Shown here in pieces: positions 1-7,836 of a stretch of 64,000 bases of DNA. Positions within the stretch are counted from its first letter, which is position 1. Each line of letters starts with the position of its first letter. The position numbers were made by a program, and so were the translations under genes. Below the pieces are notes generated by a model. That model was not told where the DNA came from, did not search any database, and saw only the letters and a program-made list of their open reading frames with translations. This DNA is from Bacillota bacterium (lineage in GTDB: Bacteria > Bacillota > Negativicutes > CTSoil-072), in NCBI GenBank assembly GCA_017889545.1, contig JAGFZV010000012.1:19147-83146 (forward strand), in the 5' to 3' direction.

Positions 1-747
1 ATTATAAAAGGTCGCGAGTCATTGGAGCGGGAAAGCAAAAAACTGGGGTATGACTACAAGGAACTGGTTAAAAGCGACCGATTAGCCGGTGTTTCTAAAA
101 AATTTAATGTGTTGAATGAAGATGATTTATTTGCTACCATAGGCTACGGCGGGATTGCTGTTCACAGTGTAATAACAAAATTAATTGAAGCGTATAAAAA
201 AGAACAGCGGATAGCGAATCCGGCGGCATCCGACCTCACTGCCATGCTTGCTGAAATGAAACCAAAACACAGCAAGAGCAAGGGAAGTCATGGGATCCTT
301 GTTGAAGGAGAAGCAGGTTTACTGGTTCGTTTGGCTCGCTGTTGCAATCCAGTTCCCGGAGACGTAATAGTTGGCTATATAACCAGGGGCCGTGGCGTCT
401 CCGTGCATCGTGCAGATTGTGTTAATGTTTTGAACAATCAGGAGGAGTATGAGCGGATGATTGCGGTAGACTGGGACACGACAACGGATTCATTATACAA
501 AGTGACGGCAGAGATTGATGCGACGGACCGGCCTGCATTATTAACGGATATCTTGATCGTGGCGTCCGAAACAAAAACCACGGTGAGTTCAGTAAATGCC
601 AAGGTAGATAAAATGAAACGTGCGACCATTACTCTGAGTTTGGACATTGCTAACATCAATCAATTAGAATCGATTTTGACTAAAATGCGTCGTGTTAAAG
701 GCGTACACAGTGTTCATCGCGCATCGAATGTCGGGGGGTCGGCATGA
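1..747 (+). CDS. relA: RelA/SpoT-family (p)ppGpp synthetase/hydrolase, C-terminal part (5' end outside window)
   Basis: The reading frame is open from base 1, so only the last 248 residues of this stringent-response enzyme are seen; the hydrolase and synthetase domains lie upstream of the window. What remains is the regulatory half: the region after the TGS domain, then a Cys/His zinc-finger-like segment ([12 protein letters not shown], later HRADCVN) and a C-terminal ACT domain (about the last 75 residues). In this family these parts bind the ribosome and control synthesis of the alarmone. It overlaps dtd by 4 bases (ATGA), the relA-dtd order usual in Firmicutes. The TTG at 22 is an internal codon, not a start. 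Confidence 0.95.
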   Translation: MIKGRESLERESKKLGYDYKELVKSDRLAGVSKKFNVLNEDDLFATIGYGGIAVHSVITKLIEAYKKEQRIANPAASDLTAMLAEMKPKHSKSKGSHGILVEGEAGLLVRLARCCNPVPGDVIVGYITRGRGVSVHRADCVNVLNNQEEYERMIAVDWDTTTDSLYKVTAEIDATDRPALLTDILIVASETKTTVSSVNAKVDKMKRATITLSLDIANINQLESILTKMRRVKGVHSVHRASNVGGSA

Positions 748-1193
748 GGGCGGTTGTTCAACGGACGGATGCGGCGAGCGTTACTGTTGAGGGCGAAGTC
801 ATTGCTCACATTGGAGCAGGATTGACGGTTTTACTAGGAGTTGGCAAAGAAGATACGGAAAAAGATGTCCGGTTTTTGGCTGAAAAAATTATTCAATTAC
901 GGATATTTCCTGATGAACAGGGGAAAATGAATCGATCTCTTTGTGATGTTAACGGCGAACTGTTGGTCGTATCACAATTTACCTTATATGGAGATTGCCG
1001 CAAAGGCAGGCGGCCGAGTTTTGACGCTGCTGCGTCTTTGGATAGGGCGGAGGAATTATATGAAGTCTTTGTTTCATTATGTAAGGCAGCAGGAATCAAA
1101 ACGGCTACAGGCCGTTTCCAGACAGAGATGATTGTCAAACTGGCTAATCATGGGCCTGTTACTCTGATGTTGGATAGTAAACACACATTTTAA
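744..1193 (+). CDS. dtd: D-aminoacyl-tRNA deacylase
   Basis: Removes D-amino acids (and mischarged glycine) from tRNA, a cytosolic proofreading enzyme. The protein is 149 residues, the normal length, and carries both signature stretches: SQFTLYGD near residue 78 and a GPVT motif near the C-terminus (here NHGPVT, where NDGPVT is more usual). The ATG overlaps the relA stop by 4 bases, so translation is likely coupled. The gene order relA-dtd-...-hisS-aspS supports the call. Confidence 0.96.
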   Translation: MRAVVQRTDAASVTVEGEVIAHIGAGLTVLLGVGKEDTEKDVRFLAEKIIQLRIFPDEQGKMNRSLCDVNGELLVVSQFTLYGDCRKGRRPSFDAAASLDRAEELYEVFVSLCKAAGIKTATGRFQTEMIVKLANHGPVTLMLDSKHTF

Positions 1194-1206
1194 AGAGGTG
1201 AATAGG

Positions 1207-1830
1207 ATGAAAATAATCAAGTTAGAAGTGGGAAACTTGGGAACCAATTGCTATATTGTATTTTGTGAAGAAACCAGGGAGGCAGCTGTAATTGATCCTG
1301 GCGGAAACGAAGGCGATATTCTGCGGGTTATCGCACGGGAAAAATTAAAAGTTCCATATATCATCAATACGCATGGACATGCTGACCATATCATGGCCAA
1401 TTCGAAGATTAAACAGGCGACCGGAGCTAAAATTTTAATTCATCAGCAGGATGCCGACATGCTAACGAATGCACGAAGCAATTTGTCGGCTTTCATAGGG
1501 AATGGTCTTGTTTGCGATCCGGCCGATAAGACAGTGGCGGATGGTGATGCGATTGATCTTGGTACGACGGTTCATTTAAAGGTACTTCATACGCCTGGAC
1601 ATACACAAGGAGGAATTTCCCTCTTGGCAGGCAGTGTTCTCTTCAGCGGCGATACGCTATTTGCAGAATCAATTGGCAGAACAGATTTTCCTGGCGGATC
1701 TTACCAGCAACTGTTAAAGAGTATCCAGGAAAAATTCATGCCACTGGCGGACGATGTTAAAGTTTTGCCGGGACATGGGCCCGAAACGACGATCGGCTGG
1801 GAAAGACGAATGAATCCTTTTATCCAATAA
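1207..1830 (+). CDS. MBL-fold metallo-hydrolase (glyoxalase II-like)
   Basis: A 207-residue metallo-beta-lactamase-fold hydrolase. The metal-binding motif THGHADH is at residues 55-61; further ligands are in HTPGHTQGG, FSGDTLF and the C-terminal GHGPET. It belongs to the short glyoxalase II-like group (B. subtilis YqgX type), which lacks the long C-terminal domain of true GloB; the substrate cannot be read from sequence. ATG 1207 is preferred because the Shine-Dalgarno AGAGGTG (1194-1200) lies just upstream; an in-frame GTG at 1198 overlaps that site and is unlikely. Confidence 0.88.
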   Translation: MKIIKLEVGNLGTNCYIVFCEETREAAVIDPGGNEGDILRVIAREKLKVPYIINTHGHADHIMANSKIKQATGAKILIHQQDADMLTNARSNLSAFIGNGLVCDPADKTVADGDAIDLGTTVHLKVLHTPGHTQGGISLLAGSVLFSGDTLFAESIGRTDFPGGSYQQLLKSIQEKFMPLADDVKVLPGHGPETTIGWERRMNPFIQ

Positions 1831-1886
1831 TATTCACCTCGATTAGATTAATGGAAGTAATGAATTATTTTGGTGAGAAGATGGTG

Positions 1887-2348
1887 ATGACAATGACAAT
1901 TGATATGTCTGATCTGCGCCGCAGATTTCATGATATGCAATACAAAATGACACCGCAACGGGAAATAATCCTTCGTGCTTTTATTGATTTTCAAGATAAG
2001 CATCTCAGCGCTGAAGATATCTATCAGATCGTGCGCAAACGCTCGCCGGAAATCGGTTTGGCAACTGTATACCGCACTTTGGAATTGCTAAGCGATCTGG
2101 AAGTTTTAAAAAAACTGGATTTTGGCGATGGCCGCAGCCGTTATGAGATCAATGAAACAAACAGTTCACATCATCATCACCATTTGATCTGTTTATTATG
2201 CGGCAGTGTGAAGGAATTTGAAGACGATTTGCTGGAAACACTGGAAAATGCGATTGCTCAAAAAAGTAATTTTCTAATTGTTGATCACCAGCTGAAAATT
2301 TATGGCTATTGTTTGGCATGCCAACAGAAACGCAACAATGTCGATTAG
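1887..2348 (+). CDS. Fur/PerR/Zur-family metal-dependent repressor
   Basis: About 153 residues. An N-terminal winged helix (TPQREIILRAF ... ATVYRTLELL) is followed by a dimerisation/metal domain with a His-rich strand (SSHHHHHLICLLCG) and a second CxxC (YGYCLACQ). The two CxxC pairs match the structural zinc site of Fur-family proteins. Whether it senses iron, peroxide or zinc cannot be decided from sequence. Several in-frame ATGs exist (1851, 1881, 1887, 1893); 1887 has the best spacing to GGTGAG at 1872-1877. Upstream is the MBL hydrolase and downstream, after its own promoter, hisS; it is probably not part of the synthetase operon. Confidence 0.9.
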   Translation: MTMTIDMSDLRRRFHDMQYKMTPQREIILRAFIDFQDKHLSAEDIYQIVRKRSPEIGLATVYRTLELLSDLEVLKKLDFGDGRSRYEINETNSSHHHHHLICLLCGSVKEFEDDLLETLENAIAQKSNFLIVDHQLKIYGYCLACQQKRNNVD

Positions 2349-2397
2349 GACATTTGCTGAAAAAATTGGTTGTGGGCAAGAAAATATGAAAAATTTA

Positions 2398-2428
2398 TTG
2401 GACGAATCTATACTATGCAAGATATAAT
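2398..2428 (+). promoter_or_regulatory. Putative sigma-A promoter for hisS-aspS
   Basis: TATAAT at 2423-2428 is preceded by TTGGAC at 2398-2403 with a 19-base spacer, slightly long. The transcript would have a leader of about 100 bases containing an imperfect GCCGG/CCGGC hairpin (2472-2497). No T-box features are present (no AGGGTGG-type box, leader too short). Confidence 0.45.
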
Positions 2429-2533
2429 ATGTATTTGAGAGATTTAGAGATTAGCTTTATAGCAATAATTACAGCCGGTGGTGAAAGCTGTTGCCGGCTT
2501 AATTCTTTGTGATAGGCAAGGGGGAATAGGAAC

Positions 2534-3799
2534 ATGGTGATTTCAGGACCGCGTGGGACGAAAGATATGTTGCCGGAGTCTAGCTGCCGTTGGCACTATG
2601 TAGAGCAGATGGTGCGTGATCTTTGCCGTTTATATGCGTATCAGGAAATACGGACTCCGATTTTTGAACATACCGAACTGTTTTTGCGGGGAATTGGTGA
2701 AACGACAGATGTTGTTTCCAAGGAAATGTATACTTTTACCGATAAAGGAAAACGAAGTATTACTCTTCGGCCCGAAAATACGGCATCTGTAGTCCGTTCT
2801 TTCTTGGAAAATAAGTTATATGCTGAACCGCAGCCGGTTAAACTTTATTATATGGGACCAATGTTTCGTTATGATCGTCCGCAGGCAGGCCGCCTGCGTC
2901 AATTCCATCAATTTGGAATTGAAGCGATCGGCGCTGCAGGACCAACTATTGACGCTGAAATTATATTATTAGCAACAGATTTTTTCCAAAAACTAGGACT
3001 CAATGAACTTACTTTATTGATTAACTCTGTGGGATGTCCTCAGTGCCGGCCTATCTACCGTGACAAGCTTCAAGCTTTTCTCCATGACAAGTTGGACGGT
3101 TTGTGCGAAGACTGTCAATCAAGGTTTGAACGTAATCCGATGCGTATTCTGGACTGCAAAAACGAGAACTGTCAAACGTTATCACATGGAGCGCCGCATA
3201 TGACGGAGTGTCTATGCGACGAATGCCAAGGACAATTTTTAGGCTTGCAAACGCTTTTGCAGGCGGCTGGAATTACATTCACATTGGATCCGCGTTTGGT
3301 CCGCGGATTGGATTATTATACGAAAACCGCTTTTGAAATTCAGTATCCGCCGTTGGGGGCGCAAAGCGCAATCTGCGGCGGCGGCCGCTATGATGGATTA
3401 GTCGAAGAGTGTGGCGGACAGCCAACCCCAGGGATCGGTTTTGCAATTGGTCTGGAACGGGTATTGCTGGCGTTGGAAAAACAGCAGCTTTTACCGGATT
3501 TTAAGACGGGAATTGATGTTTATATCGCTCCGATTGGCGACAAGGGTAAAACACTGGCTTTTCAGCTTTTGCATCAATTGCGGCGGTCCGGTTTGTCATG
3601 CGATATGGATATGATGAACCGCAGTATCAAAGCGCAGTTAAAACGGGCAAACAAATATCCGGCGCGTTATGTAATCATTATCGGTGATGAAGAAGTGGAT
3701 CAGGAAAAAGTGATGGTGAAAAACATGGACAGCGGCGAACAGTGCATGCTCGCTTTGCAGGATGTCCAATCAATGATAGCAGGGGAGATGGACAACTAA
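2534..3799 (+). CDS. hisS: Histidyl-tRNA synthetase
   Basis: Class II synthetase charging tRNA-His in the cytosol. The 421 residues cover the whole family length: motif 2 region (RYDRPQAGRLRQFHQFG), the HisRS-specific histidine loops (LVRGLDYYTKTAFE and GGGRYDGL), motif 3 (GIGFAIGLERVL) and a C-terminal anticodon-binding domain. The insertion between motifs 2 and 3 holds several CxxC-type cysteine pairs, as in other Firmicute HisRS. ATG 2534 follows an AAGGGGG ribosome-binding site. It is separated from aspS by a single base, so the two are co-transcribed. Confidence 0.98.
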   Translation: MVISGPRGTKDMLPESSCRWHYVEQMVRDLCRLYAYQEIRTPIFEHTELFLRGIGETTDVVSKEMYTFTDKGKRSITLRPENTASVVRSFLENKLYAEPQPVKLYYMGPMFRYDRPQAGRLRQFHQFGIEAIGAAGPTIDAEIILLATDFFQKLGLNELTLLINSVGCPQCRPIYRDKLQAFLHDKLDGLCEDCQSRFERNPMRILDCKNENCQTLSHGAPHMTECLCDECQGQFLGLQTLLQAAGITFTLDPRLVRGLDYYTKTAFEIQYPPLGAQSAICGGGRYDGLVEECGGQPTPGIGFAIGLERVLLALEKQQLLPDFKTGIDVYIAPIGDKGKTLAFQLLHQLRRSGLSCDMDMMNRSIKAQLKRANKYPARYVIIIGDEEVDQEKVMVKNMDSGEQCMLALQDVQSMIAGEMDN

Positions 3800-3800
3800 C

Positions 3801-5588
3801 ATGGATACAATGATGGGATTAAAACGCACGGACTCTTGTAGTAATATAACAAAAGAGCATGACGGGAAGGAAATCGTCTTGTGTGGGTGGGTCTCGCGCA
3901 GACGTGATCATGGAGGTTTAATTTTCGTTGATTTGCGTGATCGCTCCGGTTTGGTTCAAGTCGTGTTTTCCCCAGAGGTAAATATGGAAGCTTTTCGCAA
4001 AGCTGAACATATCAGAACGGAGTTTGTCCTGGCAGTGAGGGGAACTGTATCTTTGCGCAAGGCTGAAACGATTAACCCGAATATGAAAACCGGTGAAATC
4101 GAAGTTTTTGGTGTCGAGTTGCGCATTTTGAACAGTGCGAATACGCCGCCATTCTATATTCAGGATAATATTGACGTTGATGAAATTGTTCGATTAAAAT
4201 ATCGTTATCTGGATTTGCGCCGTCCGGAAATGCAGCGCAATCTACTGCTTCGTCACCAAGTTACGAAAGCAATGCGTGATTTTTTTGACGGTGAAGGTTT
4301 TGTGGAAATTGAAACCCCAATGCTTACCAAGAGTACACCGGAAGGCGCTCGTGATTATCTGGTTCCTAGTCGTGTAAATCCCGGCAAATTTTATGCCTTG
4401 CCGCAGTCGCCGCAAATTTTCAAACAAATTTTAATGATTTCCGGGATGGAGCGTTATTTTCAAATTGTACGCTGTTTCCGGGACGAAGATCTAAGAGCTG
4501 ACCGCCAGCCAGAATTTACTCAGCTTGATGTAGAGATGTCGTTTATCGACAGAGAAGATATTCTGGCGATGATGGAAACAATGATTTCATATTTGTTTAA
4601 GAAAACGATGAATACTGAGATTTCCTTGCCGATGCAGCGTCTAAGTTATCGTGAAGCTATGGACCGGTATGGTTCGGATAAACCGGATACCCGTTTTGGA
4701 ATGGAACTGATCGATTTGTCTGCAGTCTGTAAGGGGTCGGATTTTAAGGTCTTTGAAACAGTTTTAACTGGCGGCGGACAGGTGAAGGCAATCAATGTAA
4801 AAGGCTATGCTGCAATTCCCCGCCGCGAGTTGGATGGCCTGGTGAATTACGTTGCTACCTACGGCGCCAAAGGATTAGCATGGATGTGCTATACTGCCGA
4901 AGGCATTAAGTCGCCAATTGCCAAATTCTTCTCGGCTGATATTCTAGACGGTATTACGAATGCAACCAACGCTGAAGAAGGAGATTTGCTGCTTTTCGTT
5001 GCTGACAAGCCCGCAGTTGTCGCAGCTGCACTTGGACAATTGCGGTTAGAGATGGCTCGCAGGCGTGATTTGATTGATCCGGATAAACTTGCTTTTCTGT
5101 GGGTCATGGATTTCCCCATGTTTGAATATGATGAGGAAGCGAAACGCTATGTAGCGATGCATCATCCGTTTACGTCTCCGCAGGATGAAGACATGGAATA
5201 TCTGGAAACGGATCCGGGACGGATCAAAGCAAAAGCGTATGATATGATATTGAATGGTACGGAGATTGGCGGCGGCAGTATCCGGATCTATACCCGCGAT
5301 ATTCAGGAAAAAGTATTCAAAGCGATAGGCTTGACCAGTGAAGAAGCGAATGCCAAGTTCGGCTTTTTGCTGGAGGCTTTCGAATATGGCACGCCTCCCC
5401 ATGGGGGAATTGCTTTTGGCTTGGATCGCTTGATTATGCTGATGGCTAAACGGTCTTCCATTCGTGACGTTATCGCTTTTCCCAAGACTCAAAGCGCTGC
5501 GGATGTTATGTCACAGGCGCCTTCTGAAGTGGCTCCGCGCCAGTTGAAGGAATTGCATATCAAGACAAGCGTTCTGGCAAAGTCTTAG
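3801..5588 (+). CDS. aspS: Aspartyl-tRNA synthetase
   Basis: Bacterial-type class II AspRS of 595 residues. An N-terminal OB-fold anticodon-binding domain (VLCGWVSRRRDHGGLIFVDLRDRSG) precedes the catalytic core (YLDLRR, motif 2 FRDEDLRADRQPEFTQLD, motif 3 GIAFGLDRLIML) with the GAD insertion of bacterial enzymes between. Whether it is discriminating or also charges tRNA-Asn was not determined. The hisS-aspS pair is the standard Firmicute arrangement. Confidence 0.98.
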   Translation: MDTMMGLKRTDSCSNITKEHDGKEIVLCGWVSRRRDHGGLIFVDLRDRSGLVQVVFSPEVNMEAFRKAEHIRTEFVLAVRGTVSLRKAETINPNMKTGEIEVFGVELRILNSANTPPFYIQDNIDVDEIVRLKYRYLDLRRPEMQRNLLLRHQVTKAMRDFFDGEGFVEIETPMLTKSTPEGARDYLVPSRVNPGKFYALPQSPQIFKQILMISGMERYFQIVRCFRDEDLRADRQPEFTQLDVEMSFIDREDILAMMETMISYLFKKTMNTEISLPMQRLSYREAMDRYGSDKPDTRFGMELIDLSAVCKGSDFKVFETVLTGGGQVKAINVKGYAAIPRRELDGLVNYVATYGAKGLAWMCYTAEGIKSPIAKFFSADILDGITNATNAEEGDLLLFVADKPAVVAAALGQLRLEMARRRDLIDPDKLAFLWVMDFPMFEYDEEAKRYVAMHHPFTSPQDEDMEYLETDPGRIKAKAYDMILNGTEIGGGSIRIYTRDIQEKVFKAIGLTSEEANAKFGFLLEAFEYGTPPHGGIAFGLDRLIMLMAKRSSIRDVIAFPKTQSAADVMSQAPSEVAPRQLKELHIKTSVLAKS

Positions 5589-5621
5589 TTTTCCTTATTG
5601 ATTATGCCTTTCAAAGCCTAG

Positions 5622-5640
5622 GGTTGCTTGCAAAGCAGCC
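5622..5640 (+). terminator. Weak hairpin after aspS, possible terminator
   Basis: GGTTGCT (5622-5628) pairs with AGCAGCC (5634-5640) around a 5-base loop. It is followed by only a short T-rich stretch, so termination is uncertain; it could separate the hisS-aspS transcript from the 6S RNA promoter. Confidence 0.35.
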
Positions 5641-5674
5641 ACGTTTCTGATAAAATTAGTTTGTATTCAGCATG

Positions 5675-5703
5675 GTTAAAAACCCCTGCTATGTGCGTAT
5701 AAT
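5675..5703 (+). promoter_or_regulatory. Promoter of the 6S RNA gene
   Basis: A consensus TATAAT (5698-5703) lies 7-8 bases before the first base of the 6S closing stem. The -35 is poor (GTTAAA, 5675-5680, spacer 17). Confidence 0.5.
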
Positions 5704-5708
5704 GTCCG

Positions 5709-5862
5709 ATGTTTTGAGCCAACACATTTACATTGGGAATCCAGAGCTCTGGCTATTGCGTGTATGCCCCTGGCACTTTGGGGACACATAAGGTAGCCAG
5801 GAGGATACCCACCTGCTCAGGCAGGTTCAAAACAACGGCAAAACGGCATGGTGGGGATTTTT
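5709..5862 (+). ncRNA. ssrS: 6S RNA
   Basis: The RNA that binds sigma-A RNA polymerase holoenzyme by mimicking an open promoter. It is supported by structure and by position. The closing stem pairs GTTTTGAGCC (5711-5720) with GGTTCAAAAC (5824-5833). The apical arm pairs CTGGCTA (about 5749-5755) with TAGCCAG (about 5793-5799), and inside it GTGT..CCCC pairs with GGGG..ACAC. Between these lies a large open bubble, with a short CCTGC/GCAGG hairpin (5812-5826) on its 3' strand, as known for Firmicute 6S RNAs. The location downstream of aspS matches B. subtilis bsrA. The 3' end is uncertain: CCCACC (5808-5813) can pair with GGTGGG (5850-5855) before a T-run ending about 5862, a possible terminator that would be mutually exclusive with the closing stem. 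Confidence 0.78.
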
Positions 5863-5971
5863 CTTTTAAGCGCTAACCATTGTGTTAGTGTTTTTCTTTT
5901 CGAATAGGATATTTTCATTACAGGCTACTTCAATCGAATCAAGTCTGACATTGTTATTAAAGGGTGATGAC

Positions 5972-7303
5972 ATGGACTTATTTTCTAATAATGCCTATCC
6001 AGAAAGCAACCAGCGTGAAACTCCTTTAGCCGTACGGATGCGTCCAGAAAAAATCACCCAGTTTATTGGTCAAGAAAAGATTGTCGGAGCAGGGACTTTT
6101 TTGCGTCAGATGATGGATACGGATAATATCCCATCCATCATCCTATTTGGCCCTCCGGGAACCGGAAAAACTACCTTGGCCAATGTTATAGCTCATACCA
6201 CTGGTGCGTATTTTGAACAATTGAATGCCGTATCCGCCGGGATTGCCGATATACGAAAAGTAGTCGAAGCTTCAAAAGGACGATTGCTTACGCGTCACCA
6301 ACGAACCATTTTATTTATTGATGAGATTCATCGTTTCAATAAGGCGCAACAAGATGCTTTGCTGCCGCACGTCGAAAATGGAACCGTCATTTTGATTGGC
6401 GCGACAACTGAAAATCCGTATTTTGAGGTAAATTCACCACTGTTGTCGCGTATGCGAGTTGTTGAACTCAAACCGCTGTGCCAGGAGGAAATTGTAAAAA
6501 TATTAGAAGCGGCATTAACAGATGCGGTTCGCGGCTTAGGTGACATGCAGCTTGAATACGATAAAGAACCGTTGGAACTCATTGCGGAAGTCTCCGGCGG
6601 TGATGCCAGGATTGCACTTACTGTTTTGGAGCAAGCGGCTCAAATGCTGAAGAATGTTTCCCCCGCGCTTTTGACAAAGGACATGATACGTTTGGTCGCG
6701 GCGGAAAAGATTCAGGTTTATGATCGTCGCGGTGACAATCATTATGATGTTGTTTCGGCGTTTATTAAGAGCATGCGCGGTTCTGATCCGGATGCTGCGC
6801 TGCACTATTTGGCACGTATGCTTGAGGCAGGAGAAGACATCAAATTTATTGCCAGACGAGTTGTGATTTGTGCAGCAGAAGATGTCGGCAATGCCGACCC
6901 GCAGGCTTTGGTTTTGGCAATGGCAGCTGCGCAAGCGGTCCAGTTTATTGGAATGCCGGAAGCGCGCATTCCGCTGGCACAAGCCGTGACTTATATTGCC
7001 GGAGCTGAAAAAAGCAATGCAGCTTATTTGGCTATTGACCAGGCAATGGAAGACGTTAGAAAACGAAATTGCGGTCCAGTTCCACAGCATTTGCGTGACA
7101 GACATTATCGTGGTGCGGAAAAATTGGGACGGGGTCAAGGGTATGTATATCCCCACGATTATCCCGATGCGATTGTCAAGCAGCAATATTTACCGGATAA
7201 TCTAATGGACAGAACATACTATAAGCCAAAATTAGCAGGCAAAGAGAAAGAACTTTATGAACGTTTGCAGAGAGTAAGAAAAAATGAAGATAAAGTTGAG
7301 TAA
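5972..7303 (+). CDS. rarA: Replication-associated recombination protein A (RarA/MgsA AAA+ ATPase)
   Basis: A 443-residue AAA+ ATPase acting at stalled replication forks. Walker A GPPGTGKTT is at residues 60-68 and Walker B FIDEIH near 115-120. Sensor 1 (ATTENPYFE) and the C-terminal tetramerisation domain (AGEDIKFIARR ... GCAEKS-like helices, PHDYP) follow the family pattern. ATG 5972 is chosen since AGGGTGATG precedes it; an in-frame upstream codon at 5882 would add 30 residues unlike the family. It is preceded by the 6S gene and followed by a Rrf2 regulator with its own promoter. Confidence 0.95.
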   Translation: MDLFSNNAYPESNQRETPLAVRMRPEKITQFIGQEKIVGAGTFLRQMMDTDNIPSIILFGPPGTGKTTLANVIAHTTGAYFEQLNAVSAGIADIRKVVEASKGRLLTRHQRTILFIDEIHRFNKAQQDALLPHVENGTVILIGATTENPYFEVNSPLLSRMRVVELKPLCQEEIVKILEAALTDAVRGLGDMQLEYDKEPLELIAEVSGGDARIALTVLEQAAQMLKNVSPALLTKDMIRLVAAEKIQVYDRRGDNHYDVVSAFIKSMRGSDPDAALHYLARMLEAGEDIKFIARRVVICAAEDVGNADPQALVLAMAAAQAVQFIGMPEARIPLAQAVTYIAGAEKSNAAYLAIDQAMEDVRKRNCGPVPQHLRDRHYRGAEKLGRGQGYVYPHDYPDAIVKQQYLPDNLMDRTYYKPKLAGKEKELYERLQRVRKNEDKVE

Positions 7304-7320
7304 AAAAGTTGGAAATCATT

Positions 7321-7349
7321 TTGACAAGTTTTTTCTTTTCTGCTATATT
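7321..7349 (+). promoter_or_regulatory. Sigma-A promoter of the rrf2-nifS-iscU-mnmA operon
   Basis: TTGACA (7321-7326) and TATATT (7344-7349) are separated by exactly 17 bases. It lies 46 bases upstream of the Rrf2-family gene. Confidence 0.8.
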
Positions 7350-7364
7350 GTATATATAATAAAA

Positions 7365-7386
7365 CCTATCGCATTACTCGGATAAG
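7365..7386 (+). promoter_or_regulatory. Imperfect palindrome, candidate Rrf2/IscR-type operator
   Basis: A 22-base dyad centred on 7375/7376 with 7 of 11 symmetrical pairs. The half TACTCGGATA resembles the TAGTCGGRTA half-site described for IscR/RirA-like regulators. It lies just downstream of the -10 box, where a bound repressor would block transcription, so autoregulation is likely. Confidence 0.5.
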
Positions 7387-7394
7387 CGGGAGAG

Positions 7395-7823
7395 ATGAGT
7401 GTGAAATTATCAACCAAGGGGCGATATGGTGTTGCCGCTATGTATGATTTAGCTCTGCATTATGGTGAAGGTCCCATATCATTAAAAAGCGTTGCCATTC
7501 GGCAGGAAATATCGGAACACTATCTGGAGCAGTTGATGGGGACATTGCGGAAATCGGGATATGTTAAAAGTGTTCGCGGAGCCCAGGGCGGCTATGCGTT
7601 GACAAAAGAGCCGTCTCAGATTTCTGTAGGCGATATTATTAAAGTGATGGAAGGACCGATTGCTCCTGTAGATTGTTTATTAACCGATGATACTGCTAAT
7701 GCTTATTGCCAACGGGCCGGTGATTGCGTTACGCGCGGCGTGTGGGTAAAAGTTCGGGATAGTATTAACGGCGTGCTGGATTCTATTTCGCTTGCGGACT
7801 TATGCGAAGAAGAAAAGAAATAG
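7395..7823 (+). CDS. Rrf2-family (IscR-like) Fe-S cluster-sensing transcriptional regulator
   Basis: 142 residues: an N-terminal winged helix-turn-helix (LSTKGRYGVAAMYDLA ... RGAQGGYAL) and a C-terminal segment with three cysteines, C94, C105 and C111. Three spaced cysteines are how IscR-type proteins hold a [2Fe-2S] cluster, although the first spacing (10 residues) is wider than in E. coli IscR (5). The genes that follow are a cysteine desulfurase and an IscU-type scaffold, so it most likely regulates Fe-S assembly. A CymR-type (cysteine metabolism) role is the alternative, but CymR usually lacks these cysteines. Confidence 0.9.
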   Translation: MSVKLSTKGRYGVAAMYDLALHYGEGPISLKSVAIRQEISEHYLEQLMGTLRKSGYVKSVRGAQGGYALTKEPSQISVGDIIKVMEGPIAPVDCLLTDDTANAYCQRAGDCVTRGVWVKVRDSINGVLDSISLADLCEEEKK

Positions 7824-7836
7824 GGGGATGAATGGT

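Noticed and set aside
22..747. TTG at 22 as the true start of the first protein
   Set aside because: The frame stays open to base 1 and the sequence matches the C-terminal part of RelA, so the gene simply starts upstream.
1831..1886. AT-rich sequence before the Fur-family gene as an autoregulatory Fur/PerR box
   Set aside because: Only a weak imperfect dyad is visible, not distinguishable from AT-rich leader.
2167..2184. Run of five histidines in the Fur-family protein, resembling a tag or vector sequence
   Set aside because: It sits inside the conserved Fur metal-binding strand next to CxxC, where natural His clusters occur.
2349..2533. Possible T-box leader before hisS-aspS
   Set aside because: The leader is about 100 bases with one imperfect hairpin and no T-box sequence or antiterminator/terminator pair.
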